Source of the DNA: an uncultured Lacinutrix sp.
GTDB taxonomy: Bacteria > Bacteroidota > Bacteroidia > Flavobacteriales > Flavobacteriaceae
Assembly (NCBI RefSeq): GCF_947500605.1
Contig: NZ_CANMSJ010000011.1
Location: forward strand, 60,527 to 124,526
Length of the DNA: 64,000 nucleotides
Reading direction: 5' to 3'
Part shown: piece after piece, positions 37,988 to 46,717 of the stretch
Position numbering within the stretch: position 1 is the first letter of the stretch
Layout: the number at the start of each line of letters is the position of its first letter
Notes under the pieces: model-generated
Told to the model about the DNA's origin: nothing
Database searches by the model: none
The model's input: only the letters and a program-made list of their open reading frames with translations
Program-made: the position numbers and the translations under genes

Positions 37988-39268
37988 ATGATTTATAAAC
38001 GTAGTAGCACTCTTTTTGCAGCAGCAGAAAAGGTAATTCCTGGAGGTGTAAATTCTCCAGTTCGAGCATTTAAAGCAGTAGGTGGAACGCCAATATTTGT
38101 TAAAGAAGCAAAAGGCGCTTATTTGTACGATGAAGATGGAAACACTTTAATTGATTACATTAATTCATGGGGACCAATGATTTTAGGTCACGCTTTCGAG
38201 CCAGTAGTTAATGCCGTAATTGAGAAAGCTAAAAAAGGAACATCGTTTGGTATGCCAACCGAAATTGAAACTGAAATTGCAGAATTAGCAGTGTCAATGG
38301 TACCTAATATTGATAAAATTAGATTTGTAAACTCTGGTACAGAGGCTTGTATGAGTGCTGTAAGATTAGCAAGAGGTTATACCGGAAAAGATAAAATTAT
38401 AAAATTTGCAGGTTGTTATCATGGGCATAGTGACTCATTTTTAATTCAGGCAGGAAGTGGAGCAGTTACTTTTGGTAGCCCAAATAGTCCTGGAGTTACA
38501 GAGGGTACTGCTAAAGATACTTTGTTGGCTAATTATAATGACTTGGCAAATGTTGAAGCATTAATTAATGCGAATAAAAATGAAATTGCTTGTATAATTA
38601 TAGAACCAGTTGCTGGTAATATGGGATGTATTCCACCATTAGATGGTTTTCTTCAAGGTTTAAGATCTTTATGCGATGCTAATGATATTTTATTAATCTT
38701 CGATGAGGTAATGACAGGTTTCCGTCTTGCTAAAGGAGGTGTGCAAGAATTATATGGAGTAGATGCAGATATCGTTTGCTTTGGTAAAGTTATCGGTGGA
38801 GGATTACCAGTTGGAGCTTTTGCTGCTAGAAATGAAATAATGAATTATTTAGCACCTTTAGGTCCTGTATATCAAGCAGGAACTTTAAGTGGAAATCCGT
38901 TAGCTATGGCTGCTGGTTTAGCAATGCTTACAACGTTAAACAACGATGCCGAAGTTTTTAATCGTTTAGCTGAAAAAACGGAATACCTACATAAAGGTTT
39001 AGCTAAGGTTTTAGATAGCAATAATATTACACATACTATTAATAGAGTAGGTTCTATGATTTCTGTTCATTTTGATGCAGAACCAGTTGTAGATTTTAAA
39101 ACTGCTGCAAAAGGTAATAACGAGACGTTTAAAACCTTTTTTCATGGTATGCTTAACCAAGGTGTTTATATTGCACCTAGTGCATTTGAGACTTGGTTTA
39201 TTACCGATGCTTTAACTTACGAAGATTTAGATAGAACAATAGAAGCTTGTAATACTGTTTTTAAATAG
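37988..39268 (+). CDS. hemL: Glutamate-1-semialdehyde 2,1-aminomutase
   Basis: The 426-residue class III PLP aminomutase makes 5-aminolevulinate from glutamate-1-semialdehyde, the C5 route to heme. Hallmarks: the N-terminal [18 protein letters not shown], the [14 protein letters not shown] cofactor loop, [12 protein letters not shown], and the Schiff-base lysine K267 in [15 protein letters not shown]. Length is standard. It ends the operon that starts at 35936, and a strong terminator shared with the opposing gene follows. Confidence 0.98.
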   Translation: MIYKRSSTLFAAAEKVIPGGVNSPVRAFKAVGGTPIFVKEAKGAYLYDEDGNTLIDYINSWGPMILGHAFEPVVNAVIEKAKKGTSFGMPTEIETEIAELAVSMVPNIDKIRFVNSGTEACMSAVRLARGYTGKDKIIKFAGCYHGHSDSFLIQAGSGAVTFGSPNSPGVTEGTAKDTLLANYNDLANVEALINANKNEIACIIIEPVAGNMGCIPPLDGFLQGLRSLCDANDILLIFDEVMTGFRLAKGGVQELYGVDADIVCFGKVIGGGLPVGAFAARNEIMNYLAPLGPVYQAGTLSGNPLAMAAGLAMLTTLNNDAEVFNRLAEKTEYLHKGLAKVLDSNNITHTINRVGSMISVHFDAEPVVDFKTAAKGNNETFKTFFHGMLNQGVYIAPSAFETWFITDALTYEDLDRTIEACNTVFK

Positions 39269-39285
39269 CATAAAGTTGTCTCAAT

Positions 39286-39323
39286 AAAAAAGGCGATTAC
39301 TAGAAATAGTAATCGCCTTTTTT
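39286..39323. terminator. Bidirectional terminator after hemL
   Basis: A 16-base arm (39286-39301, core AGGCGATTACT) pairs perfectly with 39308-39323 around a 6-base loop, with A- and T-tracts for both strands. Confidence 0.93.
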
Positions 39324-39340
39324 ATGTTTAGTAAATAGAG

Positions 39341-39694
39341 TTAATCAACAATTTCTTCTTGATCTGTTAATATTAAATATCTTTTAAATAAATCGTTACC
39401 TAAAGCAGTCTTAATGTTAGATTGTAACTTTTTGTTAACGTCAATTATTGCATTATTGTAATCTGCAGTTCCGGCTTGTAAATGCTTTTCTATAGATTGA
39501 AGTTTAGTGTCGTTTGCTTGGTATGCCATATAAACTTTCTCTAAAGCAACGTCATCAAATTTTATTTGAGAACGTAATTCTTTTGCCTTAGCATAAGCAG
39601 ACTCATTAATCTTAGCAGTATCTTGAGCTAATGCAGACTGAGTACCAATTAACATAGCAAATGCAAAAAAGCAAAATGTAAATAATTTTTTCAT
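39341..39694 (-). CDS. Small secreted helical protein
   Basis: From the ATG at 39694 the protein has 117 residues; the frame extends ten codons further upstream, but the signal peptide KKLFTFCFFAFAMLIGTQSALAQ given here in part starts at this ATG. The mature part is helical (AKELRSQIKFDDVALEKVYMA, then NNAIIDVNKKLQSNIKTALG) and resembles the Spy/CpxP-like neighbour in style, not in sequence. A periplasmic role is likely. Function unknown. Confidence 0.75.
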   Translation of the reverse strand: MKKLFTFCFFAFAMLIGTQSALAQDTAKINESAYAKAKELRSQIKFDDVALEKVYMAYQANDTKLQSIEKHLQAGTADYNNAIIDVNKKLQSNIKTALGNDLFKRYLILTDQEEIVD

Positions 39695-39754
39695 TGTTAT
39701 AGTTGTTATTCGTTTATATCTCAAAGTAAAGCTATTTCTCTAACTATTGCAAAT

Positions 39755-39788
39755 AAAAAAGTGCCGAATAGATTATCGGCACTTTTTT
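39755..39788 (-). terminator. Intrinsic terminator of the Spy/CpxP-like gene
   Basis: AAAAAAGTGCCGA (39755-39767) pairs perfectly with TCGGCACTTTTTT (39776-39788) around an 8-base loop. Confidence 0.9.
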
Positions 39789-39811
39789 GCTTTTAAAGGT
39801 TTTCTATTGAA

Positions 39812-40303
39812 CTATTCTTTCTCTGTATTTTGTTCTCTTTTTTCATTTCTTTCACCCTCTTTTTTATGCTTCATTTTGCCATGTTTTCCTTTCATCATCC
39901 TTCTTTCAGCCATTTTGCTGTATTTTTCATATTGCTCCTCAGTTAAGATGTTCTTCATCTCTCTTTTTGTAGCAATTAAATGATCTAGCTTTTCATTTTC
40001 TTTTTTAAGTTTCTCTTCTGGAGTTGGCTTTTTATCTGCATCTTTTAATGCTTTTCGCTTTTCCATTGCAACTTTTCTAAGTTCGGCATTTTTAATATTT
40101 AGTTTTTCAACTTTATTTTGTTGGTCTTGAGAAAGGTCTAAAGCAAGCGTCATTTTTTTAGTCTTAATTTTCGCCATTTCTATTGGGTCCATATCTTTAT
40201 GGTGCTCCATTCTCTCTTTTCGGTCCTTTCTGTCTTCTTTCTTGTCTTGAGCTGTTACTTGCAAAGCAAATAACGCTAATGCTACTATTAATATTTTTTT
40301 CAT
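39812..40303 (-). CDS. Spy/CpxP-like periplasmic protein
   Basis: The 163-residue protein has a signal peptide (LIVALALFALQVTAQ) and a very charged, Lys/Glu/Met-rich helical body. It contains MTLALDLSQDQQNKVEKLNIKN followed later by ILTEEQYEKYSKM, the two-hit LTxxQ pattern of Spy/CpxP-type proteins and of Bacteroidetes DUF4890 proteins. Related proteins act as ATP-independent chaperones or envelope-stress modulators. The Met/His-rich tail could bind metal. It is followed by its own terminator. Confidence 0.75.
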   Translation of the reverse strand: MKKILIVALALFALQVTAQDKKEDRKDRKERMEHHKDMDPIEMAKIKTKKMTLALDLSQDQQNKVEKLNIKNAELRKVAMEKRKALKDADKKPTPEEKLKKENEKLDHLIATKREMKNILTEEQYEKYSKMAERRMMKGKHGKMKHKKEGERNEKREQNTEKE

Positions 40304-40382
40304 CTTTATATTGTTTAATTGTTATACACTCTTAAGACAGAAAAAAAATAAAATGGTTTAAAGCCTATTTAATATTTAGGTT

Positions 40383-41894
40383 TTAATTAACAGTTTGTGC
40401 TTTAGCAATCAGCTCTAATGTTACGCTATATAGAGGTTTGTTTTCCATTTTACTTTTAAGCCATGCAAAATAACTCATTACAAAAATATCTTCGCGTTTA
40501 GCTTCTACCCAAACAAAGGCGTGTTTTACTTTATTAATAAATTGTTCTGTTTTTATACTATTTGGATTTTTGTAATAGGTTTCAATAAACTGTAAATAGG
40601 TTATCACGCGTTCTTGATTAATGCTTTTTAAATAAGTGGAGTAATTGCGTTTAAAGCTTAATAATCTAGAGTCTACTATGTCTATATTTTCCAATTCTAT
40701 ATGTAAAATTATTTCTATTAAGTTCTTTTTAATTACCCATTCTTTTCCAACTTTTGTTTCGTAATAATTATCTGTGTGGTAGAAAGATTTAAAAAGAGTG
40801 TGTGCCTTTTTATAATTTTCGGCTTGTATGTAATACATCGCCAGACTTAAATTAATATCAAGCACAGTTTCTAAATCCTTCTGTTTTTTTAATATTAGAG
40901 TTTCTAGTAAAGCAATGGCTTCTGTTTGTTGGTTAGAGTAATTTAGATTTAAGGCTAATAGTAGGTTATACTTTAGCTTAAAAGTAGAATAGTGTTTTTT
41001 GTTCTGTTTTAACATGTGCTCTTGCATGAGTTCTAAATGCTGTAAAGAGGCGTTAAATTTTTTATTTCTGAATAATGTATTCGCAACTAAATACAATACT
41101 TGAATATGGTAATACAGTTGTTTGTCTTTGCTTTTATAGTGTTGTAATTTTTGATAGGTTTTTACTAGAAAAGGCTCAATTTTAAAATAGTCTTTTGTTA
41201 CAAAAACCGAGAGACTAACTATTGTAATTAATTGATAAAGAGATTTAAAAGACATGGATTCGTTTAAGCTAATATTGTATTCTTTAAAGATGTCTTCAAG
41301 TAGCTTTTCGAAATCTATACCATTTAATTTATGTTGGTCTAGCAACGTAATTTGTCGAATTTTTGCATAAACAATATTAAGTTGGTCTTCCAGAAAGTAG
41401 TTTTTTTGATTTGCCTTAAATTTTTCAATTAATACATCTAGGTCTTCAGATGGATTTGCATAAGCATATTGAATTTTAGTGTGATATATTTCATTTAAAA
41501 TAGGAAACAGCAAATGTTCGCTGGCTATAGCTTCAGCTTTATCTAAAATATTATAAGCCACTTTATATTGCTTACGTATTAAAAATGTTCGGGATGCTAA
41601 AATGTATTTTATAACCTGCATGTCTATAGAATTCTCTTCTTCTAAACTAGTATTTGCAATAAAATCTATAATAGATTGATACAGTCTTTTCCTTAAAGCA
41701 TGGTAAGCATCCTTTTGTTTACCATTATATAACTTTATAAAAATGCTTTTAGAATCTAATTCGTTTTGAGCTAATAATTTAAAAAGAGCAATGTTTTTAG
41801 TATCGCTTCTTTTGTTTCTTTTTTCAAGGTAGTTAACAAAAAGGAGTTTCTCGTCTTTAGAAAAAGTGGTTACTATTTCATTTAAATTTATCAT
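40383..41894 (-). CDS. Helical-repeat (TPR-like) cytoplasmic protein
   Basis: The 503-residue protein has no signal peptide or membrane helix. It starts EIVTTFSKDEKLLFVNYLEKRNKR and continues as regular helical pairs, for example KQYKVAYNILDKAEAIASEHL, KKFNASLQHLELMQEHM and ENYKKAHTLFKSFYH, which look like divergent tetratricopeptide repeats. I recognise it only as a type often seen in Flavobacteriaceae. A scaffold or regulatory function is plausible. It is divergent from the YiaA-like gene. Confidence 0.7.
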   Translation of the reverse strand: MINLNEIVTTFSKDEKLLFVNYLEKRNKRSDTKNIALFKLLAQNELDSKSIFIKLYNGKQKDAYHALRKRLYQSIIDFIANTSLEEENSIDMQVIKYILASRTFLIRKQYKVAYNILDKAEAIASEHLLFPILNEIYHTKIQYAYANPSEDLDVLIEKFKANQKNYFLEDQLNIVYAKIRQITLLDQHKLNGIDFEKLLEDIFKEYNISLNESMSFKSLYQLITIVSLSVFVTKDYFKIEPFLVKTYQKLQHYKSKDKQLYYHIQVLYLVANTLFRNKKFNASLQHLELMQEHMLKQNKKHYSTFKLKYNLLLALNLNYSNQQTEAIALLETLILKKQKDLETVLDINLSLAMYYIQAENYKKAHTLFKSFYHTDNYYETKVGKEWVIKKNLIEIILHIELENIDIVDSRLLSFKRNYSTYLKSINQERVITYLQFIETYYKNPNSIKTEQFINKVKHAFVWVEAKREDIFVMSYFAWLKSKMENKPLYSVTLELIAKAQTVN

Positions 41895-42047
41895 TTAATC
41901 GTCAGTTCTATATCTAATTATTCAATAAATATAGTGTTAAATGTGTTTTTAGTATAAAAGATATCGTCAGTTTATTTAAAATATTGTTTTCGTTAAGCTT
42001 TTATTCGGTTGCATATTTGCCTCATAATCATTAAAACAAAAACAATT

Positions 42048-42530
42048 ATGGATTATCAAGCAACAGATTCTTTAAAAGAAACAGGAAAAAAGAAAAAGAA
42101 TAAAAAAGAAGAACAAATTTTTGATCAAAAGCCTACAGCAGCATTTGTTGGAGCTTCGTGGACAGCATTAATAATTGGTATCGCTGCTTATTGTATTGGT
42201 CTATGGAATGCAGCTATGGCATTAAATGAAAAAGGCTATTATTTCACCATTATACTATTTGGTTTGTTCTCTGTTATATCAGTACAAAAAGCAGTAAGAG
42301 ATAAAATGGAAAATATTCAAGTAACAGAAATGTATTATGGTATAAGTTGGTTTGCAAGTATAGCAGCAATAGTATTATTGGTTGTTGGTTTATGGAATGC
42401 AGATTTAGAGCTAAGCGAAAAAGGATTTTACGGTATGTCTTTTACTTTAAGTTTATTCGCCGGAATTGCAGTGCAAAAAAACACTAGGGACATTGCCTTT
42501 ATAGATAATAATGAAACAGAAGATATTTAG
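42048..42530 (+). CDS. YiaA/YiaB-type inner-membrane protein
   Basis: From the ATG at 42048 the protein has 160 residues; an upstream ATG at 42009 precedes a poor N-terminus. After a Lys-rich cytoplasmic segment (KKKKNKKEEQ) there are two copies of a two-helix YiaAB unit: FVGASWTALIIGIAAYCIGLWNAAMALNEKGYYF and YYGISWFASIAAIVLLVVGLWNADLELSEKGFY, given here only by position (about residues 35-85 and 95-145). The repeat LWNAxxxLxEKGxY is clear in both halves. Function of the family is unknown; E. coli homologues are stress-linked. Confidence 0.85.
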   Translation: MDYQATDSLKETGKKKKNKKEEQIFDQKPTAAFVGASWTALIIGIAAYCIGLWNAAMALNEKGYYFTIILFGLFSVISVQKAVRDKMENIQVTEMYYGISWFASIAAIVLLVVGLWNADLELSEKGFYGMSFTLSLFAGIAVQKNTRDIAFIDNNETEDI

Positions 42531-42560
42531 AATTTTGTTTTGATGAAGGTTCGTTAACCT

Positions 42561-42592
42561 TAAATGGCGTAACTATATGTTGCGCCATTTTA
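42561..42592 (+). terminator. Probable terminator of the YiaA-like gene
   Basis: TAAATGGCGTAAC (42561-42573) pairs with 42579-42592 (one G-U pair, one bulge) around a TATAT loop; the T-run is short. Confidence 0.6.
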
Positions 42593-42695
42593 AATTTAAA
42601 ACAACATAGGGAAACAAATAAATTAGTAATGCCTCTTGTTTTATCCTTAAGCTTAAAAAAAAGATTAAATTGATAAAATATTAAAAGAAACACGA

Positions 42696-43982
42696 ATGAA
42701 TTCTAAACTCATAAAAGAATTGCCAGAGTTGGTAGAAAACGATGTAATATCTCAAGATGTTGCCTCTAAAATAGAGCGTTATTACCAATCTAAAGCAAGC
42801 GATACACCAAATAGATTATTTACCGTTTTTGGAGTATTAGGCTCCATTTTAGTAGGTCTTGGTCTTATTTTAATACTTGCACATAATTGGGATAATTTCT
42901 CTAAAACTATAAAAACACTCTTTGCTTTTACGCCATTAATAATAGGACAGGTATTGGTTGGTTTTTCAATTTTAAAGAGAAAAAGCCAAACATGGAAAGA
43001 AGCTTCTGGCGTATTTCTGTTTTTTGCAGTTGGTGCTTCTATAGCAATGGTAAGTCAGATTTATAATATTCCAGGAAATTTTACTAATTATATGTTAGTA
43101 TGGATTTTACTTTGCACACCATTAATCTACCTTTTAAAATCTCATGCACTTGCATTATTACATCTTGTTTACGCAACTGTTTATGCGTGTAATTATGGTT
43201 ATGCTAATGGAAGTAAAGCGCCTTGGTTATTTTTAGTATTGCTTTTATTACTACTTCCATATTATATAAATCTAATTAAAAGCAGACCTAAAGCAAATAT
43301 TACATCAATTTTTAATTGGTTAGTGCCAATAAGCCTCGTTATTACTTTAGGTGCATTCATTACAAAATTTGATGAGCTTATTTTCTTGTCTTATATTATT
43401 TTATTTGGTTTGTTTTATAATTTAGGAAAGCTCCCAGTATTACATAATTTAAAATTAAGACAAAATGGTTATTTGGTTTTAGGATCTTTTGGAACTGTAG
43501 TTTTGTTGCTAATAACAAGTTTTAGATGGGTTTGGGAAGATGTATTGCGTATCTCTTCTTTTTCTGGGAAAGAAACAACCTTGGTTATCGTATTATTTGT
43601 AGTTGCTTTAGGTGTTTTAATTTATTTATTTCTGAAAAAACAAGTAAACAAATTCAACCTATTCCATTACATATTTATAATAATGACGATGTTGTTTTTT
43701 GTTGGTTTAAAAAACGATGTTTCACCAACTGTTATTACCAATATATTGTTATTAATTTTAGGAATAAATGCGATAAAAATAGGAGTAGATAAAATGCATT
43801 TTGGTGTTTTAAATTACGGACTTGTAATTATTACAGCTTTAATATTCTGTCGTTTTTTCGATACTAACATGAGTTTCGTTATTAGAGGTTTGCTATTTGT
43901 AATTGTAGGTATTGGATTTTTTACAACCAATTATATAATGCTAAAAAAGCAAAAGTCTAAAGAAACCAAAATATTAAAATAA
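42696..43982 (+). CDS. DUF2157 membrane protein
   Basis: The 428-residue protein begins with a soluble DUF2157 segment (LIKELPELVENDVISQDVASKIERYY, about residues 3-30). Ten or more membrane helices follow, starting with FTVFGVLGSILVGLGLILILAHNW; the AHNWD after helix 1 is typical of the family. The partner GDYXXLXY gene starts 12 bases after its stop. The pair is widespread in bacteria and of unknown function. The hydrophobic bulk suggests a transporter or channel-like role, but no motif supports a substrate. Confidence 0.88.
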   Translation: MNSKLIKELPELVENDVISQDVASKIERYYQSKASDTPNRLFTVFGVLGSILVGLGLILILAHNWDNFSKTIKTLFAFTPLIIGQVLVGFSILKRKSQTWKEASGVFLFFAVGASIAMVSQIYNIPGNFTNYMLVWILLCTPLIYLLKSHALALLHLVYATVYACNYGYANGSKAPWLFLVLLLLLLPYYINLIKSRPKANITSIFNWLVPISLVITLGAFITKFDELIFLSYIILFGLFYNLGKLPVLHNLKLRQNGYLVLGSFGTVVLLLITSFRWVWEDVLRISSFSGKETTLVIVLFVVALGVLIYLFLKKQVNKFNLFHYIFIIMTMLFFVGLKNDVSPTVITNILLLILGINAIKIGVDKMHFGVLNYGLVIITALIFCRFFDTNMSFVIRGLLFVIVGIGFFTTNYIMLKKQKSKETKILK

Positions 43983-43994
43983 CACATTAAGAAG

Positions 43995-44555
43995 ATGAAA
44001 TTAAAATACATATTCGCGCTATTTATACTTGTTGTAATAGCACAGCTATTTGTTCCAATGCAAATGATTTTTGGACAAGAAGCTGTTTTAAATAACGGAA
44101 AAGCATATAAGTTTAGAACTCAACCTGTAGATCCTAGCGATCCATACAGAGGTAAATATATAACCTTGAGATACGATATAAACGCTGCTATTTCTATAGA
44201 TTCTACTTGGGAAAGAAAACAAGACATTTATGTATACTTTGAAGAAGATAGTTTGGGTTTTGCTAAATTAACAACGGTAAGTAAATCACCTTTAGTAAGT
44301 ACAAAAGATTATGTAAAAACTCAAGTAAACTGGTATAATAAATACGATAGAAATGTGACTTTTAATCTACCATTCGATCGTTTTTATATGGAAGAAAGCA
44401 AAGCTAAACCAGCCGAAGATGCTTTTAGAATTGCACAACGCGATACTTTACCAAATAACACTTATGCTTTAGTTTATTTAAAAGATGGTGAAGCCGTTTT
44501 AAAAGATGTTTTAATTAATGAAATTTCTATCGCAGACTATGTTGAGCAGAAGTAA
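43995..44555 (+). CDS. GDYXXLXY-domain protein
   Basis: The 186-residue protein has an N-terminal membrane helix (FALFILVVIAQLFVPMQMIF). The motif that names the family reads RGKYITLRYDIN (residues 53-64), preceded by FRTQPVDPSDPY. The rest is beta-rich and periplasmic. It always travels with DUF2157 proteins, as here (12-base gap), so the two probably form a complex at the inner membrane. Function unknown. Confidence 0.88.
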   Translation: MKLKYIFALFILVVIAQLFVPMQMIFGQEAVLNNGKAYKFRTQPVDPSDPYRGKYITLRYDINAAISIDSTWERKQDIYVYFEEDSLGFAKLTTVSKSPLVSTKDYVKTQVNWYNKYDRNVTFNLPFDRFYMEESKAKPAEDAFRIAQRDTLPNNTYALVYLKDGEAVLKDVLINEISIADYVEQK

Positions 44556-44638
44556 TACGATATAAATTGTAAAGTAGAAATGAAGATTAAATATGCTTGT
44601 TTAAGCAACTAATTATTGGTGCTGTAGGCAAATCGTTT

Positions 44639-45052
44639 TTATTTTAATTCGTATTCTTTTCGGAAAACAAATGCAATGGGTTTGTCTTTAGATTTCATTC
44701 CATTATAGTCAAATAGCATGTCATTGGTTGCATGTTCTCCGTCTTCTCCAAATAAAAACGTAATCGAATTTTTGTTTGTTAAATTCCAATGCTTTAATTC
44801 TGCAATAAGTTCTTCGAAGAAATATTCAGAATCGAGTATGTTGTCTTTATGTTCAATAAGATTATTTAAACTAATGTCCTCAAGCCACCAGCTTTCCATA
44901 AAATCCTCATCATAATATTCTAATTCAGCATCTTTTCCGAATTTAGATTTAGGATCATCTTCGTTTTCATAATCAAAATTTAGGTAGTTTTGATATAGTT
45001 CATTTTCAGATTTAAAAGTTCCAATCCAAACGCATATTACTTTTTTAGGCAT
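44639..45052 (-). CDS. Imm22-like immunity protein (orphan)
   Basis: The 137-residue acidic protein (many Asp and Glu) starts VICVWIGTFKSENELYQNYLNF and has a FFEELIAELKHWN helix and a strand ending IAFVFRKEYEL. The VWIGxFKSExEL start is typical of the DUF4284/Imm22 family, a polymorphic-toxin immunity protein. No toxin gene with a matching architecture lies within the window, so it would be an orphan immunity gene that protects against a neighbour's toxin. It stands in the accessory stretch with the alpha/beta hydrolase and AIPR remnants. Confidence 0.6.
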   Translation of the reverse strand: MPKKVICVWIGTFKSENELYQNYLNFDYENEDDPKSKFGKDAELEYYDEDFMESWWLEDISLNNLIEHKDNILDSEYFFEELIAELKHWNLTNKNSITFLFGEDGEHATNDMLFDYNGMKSKDKPIAFVFRKEYELK

Positions 45053-45194
45053 CGTTTTTTTAATGTTAGCTAATGGTTTTACGTGTGATTTGGTTACGTT
45101 TTTTTGTGAGCGAAGGTTTTTGCGAAAAAAAAGAGAAGTGGGAAAACTACAAAAGCTCTTAATTAAGTAGTTGACTAAGTTCTAATTCTAATTT

Positions 45195-45428
45195 TTATTG
45201 TTTTTGTAGCCAAACCCTAATTTCTTTACGTAGAGAAACTTCAGGTTTTGGTAAAGGAATTGTTTGTCCAAATTGTTTACTTCTATTAAATTTTGAAAAC
45301 GTAATTTTATGTTTTTTCCAAACTTCGGGATACACTTCCAAGAATTTATTAAAAAAACTTCGTTCATTAATTTTTCCTTCTATTTTAGAAAGTACTTCTT
45401 TAAATTTTTGTTCTTGGTCTATAATCAT
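45195..45428 (-). CDS. Small hypothetical protein
   Basis: The 77-residue basic protein (ends LRKEIRVWLQKQ) has no signal peptide. It contains RSFFNKFLEVYPEVWKKHKITF, which looks like a short helical bundle. I do not recognise the family. It has a proper ATG and codon use like its neighbours, so it is probably a gene. It lies among accessory genes. Confidence 0.55.
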   Translation of the reverse strand: MIIDQEQKFKEVLSKIEGKINERSFFNKFLEVYPEVWKKHKITFSKFNRSKQFGQTIPLPKPEVSLRKEIRVWLQKQ

Positions 45429-45501
45429 TGTGTTGTTATATAGTGATAAATAAAACTAATTTTAATCTTTGGTTTATTATGTAGTTAAGCAAATCATTTT
45501 T

Positions 45502-46539
45502 TTAATTCATTTCGCACCAATTTAAAAAATCTTGAACTACAACATCCCATTTCTCTATATATTCTTCATTTTCAGATTGCGGTATTATAGAAAACGAATG
45601 GTCTAATTTAGGATATACTTTAAAAGTCAAGTTACTTTTTTTATTCCTAATAAATTCAATTGGTATTAAATATGCTGACTCTATTGGAACAGCTTTGTCT
45701 TTTGCTCCGTGTGCAACATATATTGGGATATTAATTTTTAACAAATTATCTATAGATGGTTCTACTGATGAACTCCATTTTCTATAAGAATGACCTAACC
45801 ATTTTTTAGTTAAACTATTCGGATGTTCATATATGTCTTTAACTTCGTTAATAATCTTTTCAATCAATAAAATTGATTCTTCTTCTGTTGTTTCTCCTCT
45901 TTGAACAGATTTTCTAATATCGAGTATAAAATCATAATATTGTGCATTTCCTCCACCTGAAAAATAACCAATATTCGAAATTTTATTATTAATTGTTCCA
46001 AGTTTCGCAACTACTTCGGTGCCTTCTGAATGACCGAAAAGGATAATTTTGTTTCGCTTTTTTAAAATATTCTCTGAAAGATAATTTACAACTTCATTAG
46101 CTTGCCATACTCTATAATTTAAGTTATCATTTTTATAAAATGATTTAGGGGTTTCAAAATCATTTCCAAAAATTTCAAAAGGTATATTTTTTTTAGAAAT
46201 AGCAACTAACAAATAGTCTTTAGAAAATTCTGTTAAATTAAAAGGTAAGGTTTTATGAACCTCTAGATATTTTTTAATTTTTGGTTCTTCATTTTTTGAA
46301 GTTTTAATGGTATCAATATGTCTAATTAATTTATAAAAAGGGTCACTCCCAGAACCTTGAATATATAAAATAACACCTTTTTTTTGCGACACGTCTCCAT
46401 TTGAGTATGTATGAAATTTTATTGTATCATTATCTTTTACTATTAAATAATGTTCAAATTTATTTTCAAAATATTTTTTTTGACCAAAACTTTTACAAGT
46501 AAAAACTAAAGATATTATTACTGAAACAATTAATTTCAT
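45502..46539 (-). CDS. Secreted alpha/beta hydrolase
   Basis: The 345-residue protein has a signal peptide (LIVSVIISLVFTCKSFGQ). The nucleophile elbow is GHSEGTEVV (Ser in GxSxG form), the oxyanion segment is LYIQGSGSDPFYK, the acid loop is VAHGAKDKAVPIESA, and the catalytic His is in KLDHSFSI. An esterase or peptidase-type activity is expected, but the substrate is unknown. It lies just beyond the AIPR remnant (149 bases). The spacer contains the repeat element copy B. Confidence 0.85.
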   Translation of the reverse strand: MKLIVSVIISLVFTCKSFGQKKYFENKFEHYLIVKDNDTIKFHTYSNGDVSQKKGVILYIQGSGSDPFYKLIRHIDTIKTSKNEEPKIKKYLEVHKTLPFNLTEFSKDYLLVAISKKNIPFEIFGNDFETPKSFYKNDNLNYRVWQANEVVNYLSENILKKRNKIILFGHSEGTEVVAKLGTINNKISNIGYFSGGGNAQYYDFILDIRKSVQRGETTEEESILLIEKIINEVKDIYEHPNSLTKKWLGHSYRKWSSSVEPSIDNLLKINIPIYVAHGAKDKAVPIESAYLIPIEFIRNKKSNLTFKVYPKLDHSFSIIPQSENEEYIEKWDVVVQDFLNWCEMN

Positions 46540-46587
46540 AGATTTCTTATTTCCTGTAAAGACTGATTAAATTTTCGAATGTTGCAT

Positions 46588-46717
46588 TAACAGTTTTGTA
46601 TATGGAAAGTTGCGTGTTTGCGTGCGAGGATTTTCCGAAGTAAAATCAGACGTTACAAAAATGCAACGAACTTCATTTAAGCACTAATTTAGCATTTTTT
46701 ATACATGTTGTTAGCCA
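46588..46717 (-). repeat. Dispersed ~130-bp element, copy B
   Basis: Read on the minus strand this starts GTGGCTAACAACATG inside the last codons of the AIPR gene and ends near CTGTTAATG. It is homologous to copy A at 1994-2122, sharing an 18-base identical block (46623-46640, plus strand) and TTAGTGCTTAA (46678-46688), with the same 37-base spacing between them. It contains the AIPR stop codon, so the gene's final residues TVANNMYKKC are element-encoded. Confidence 0.75.
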
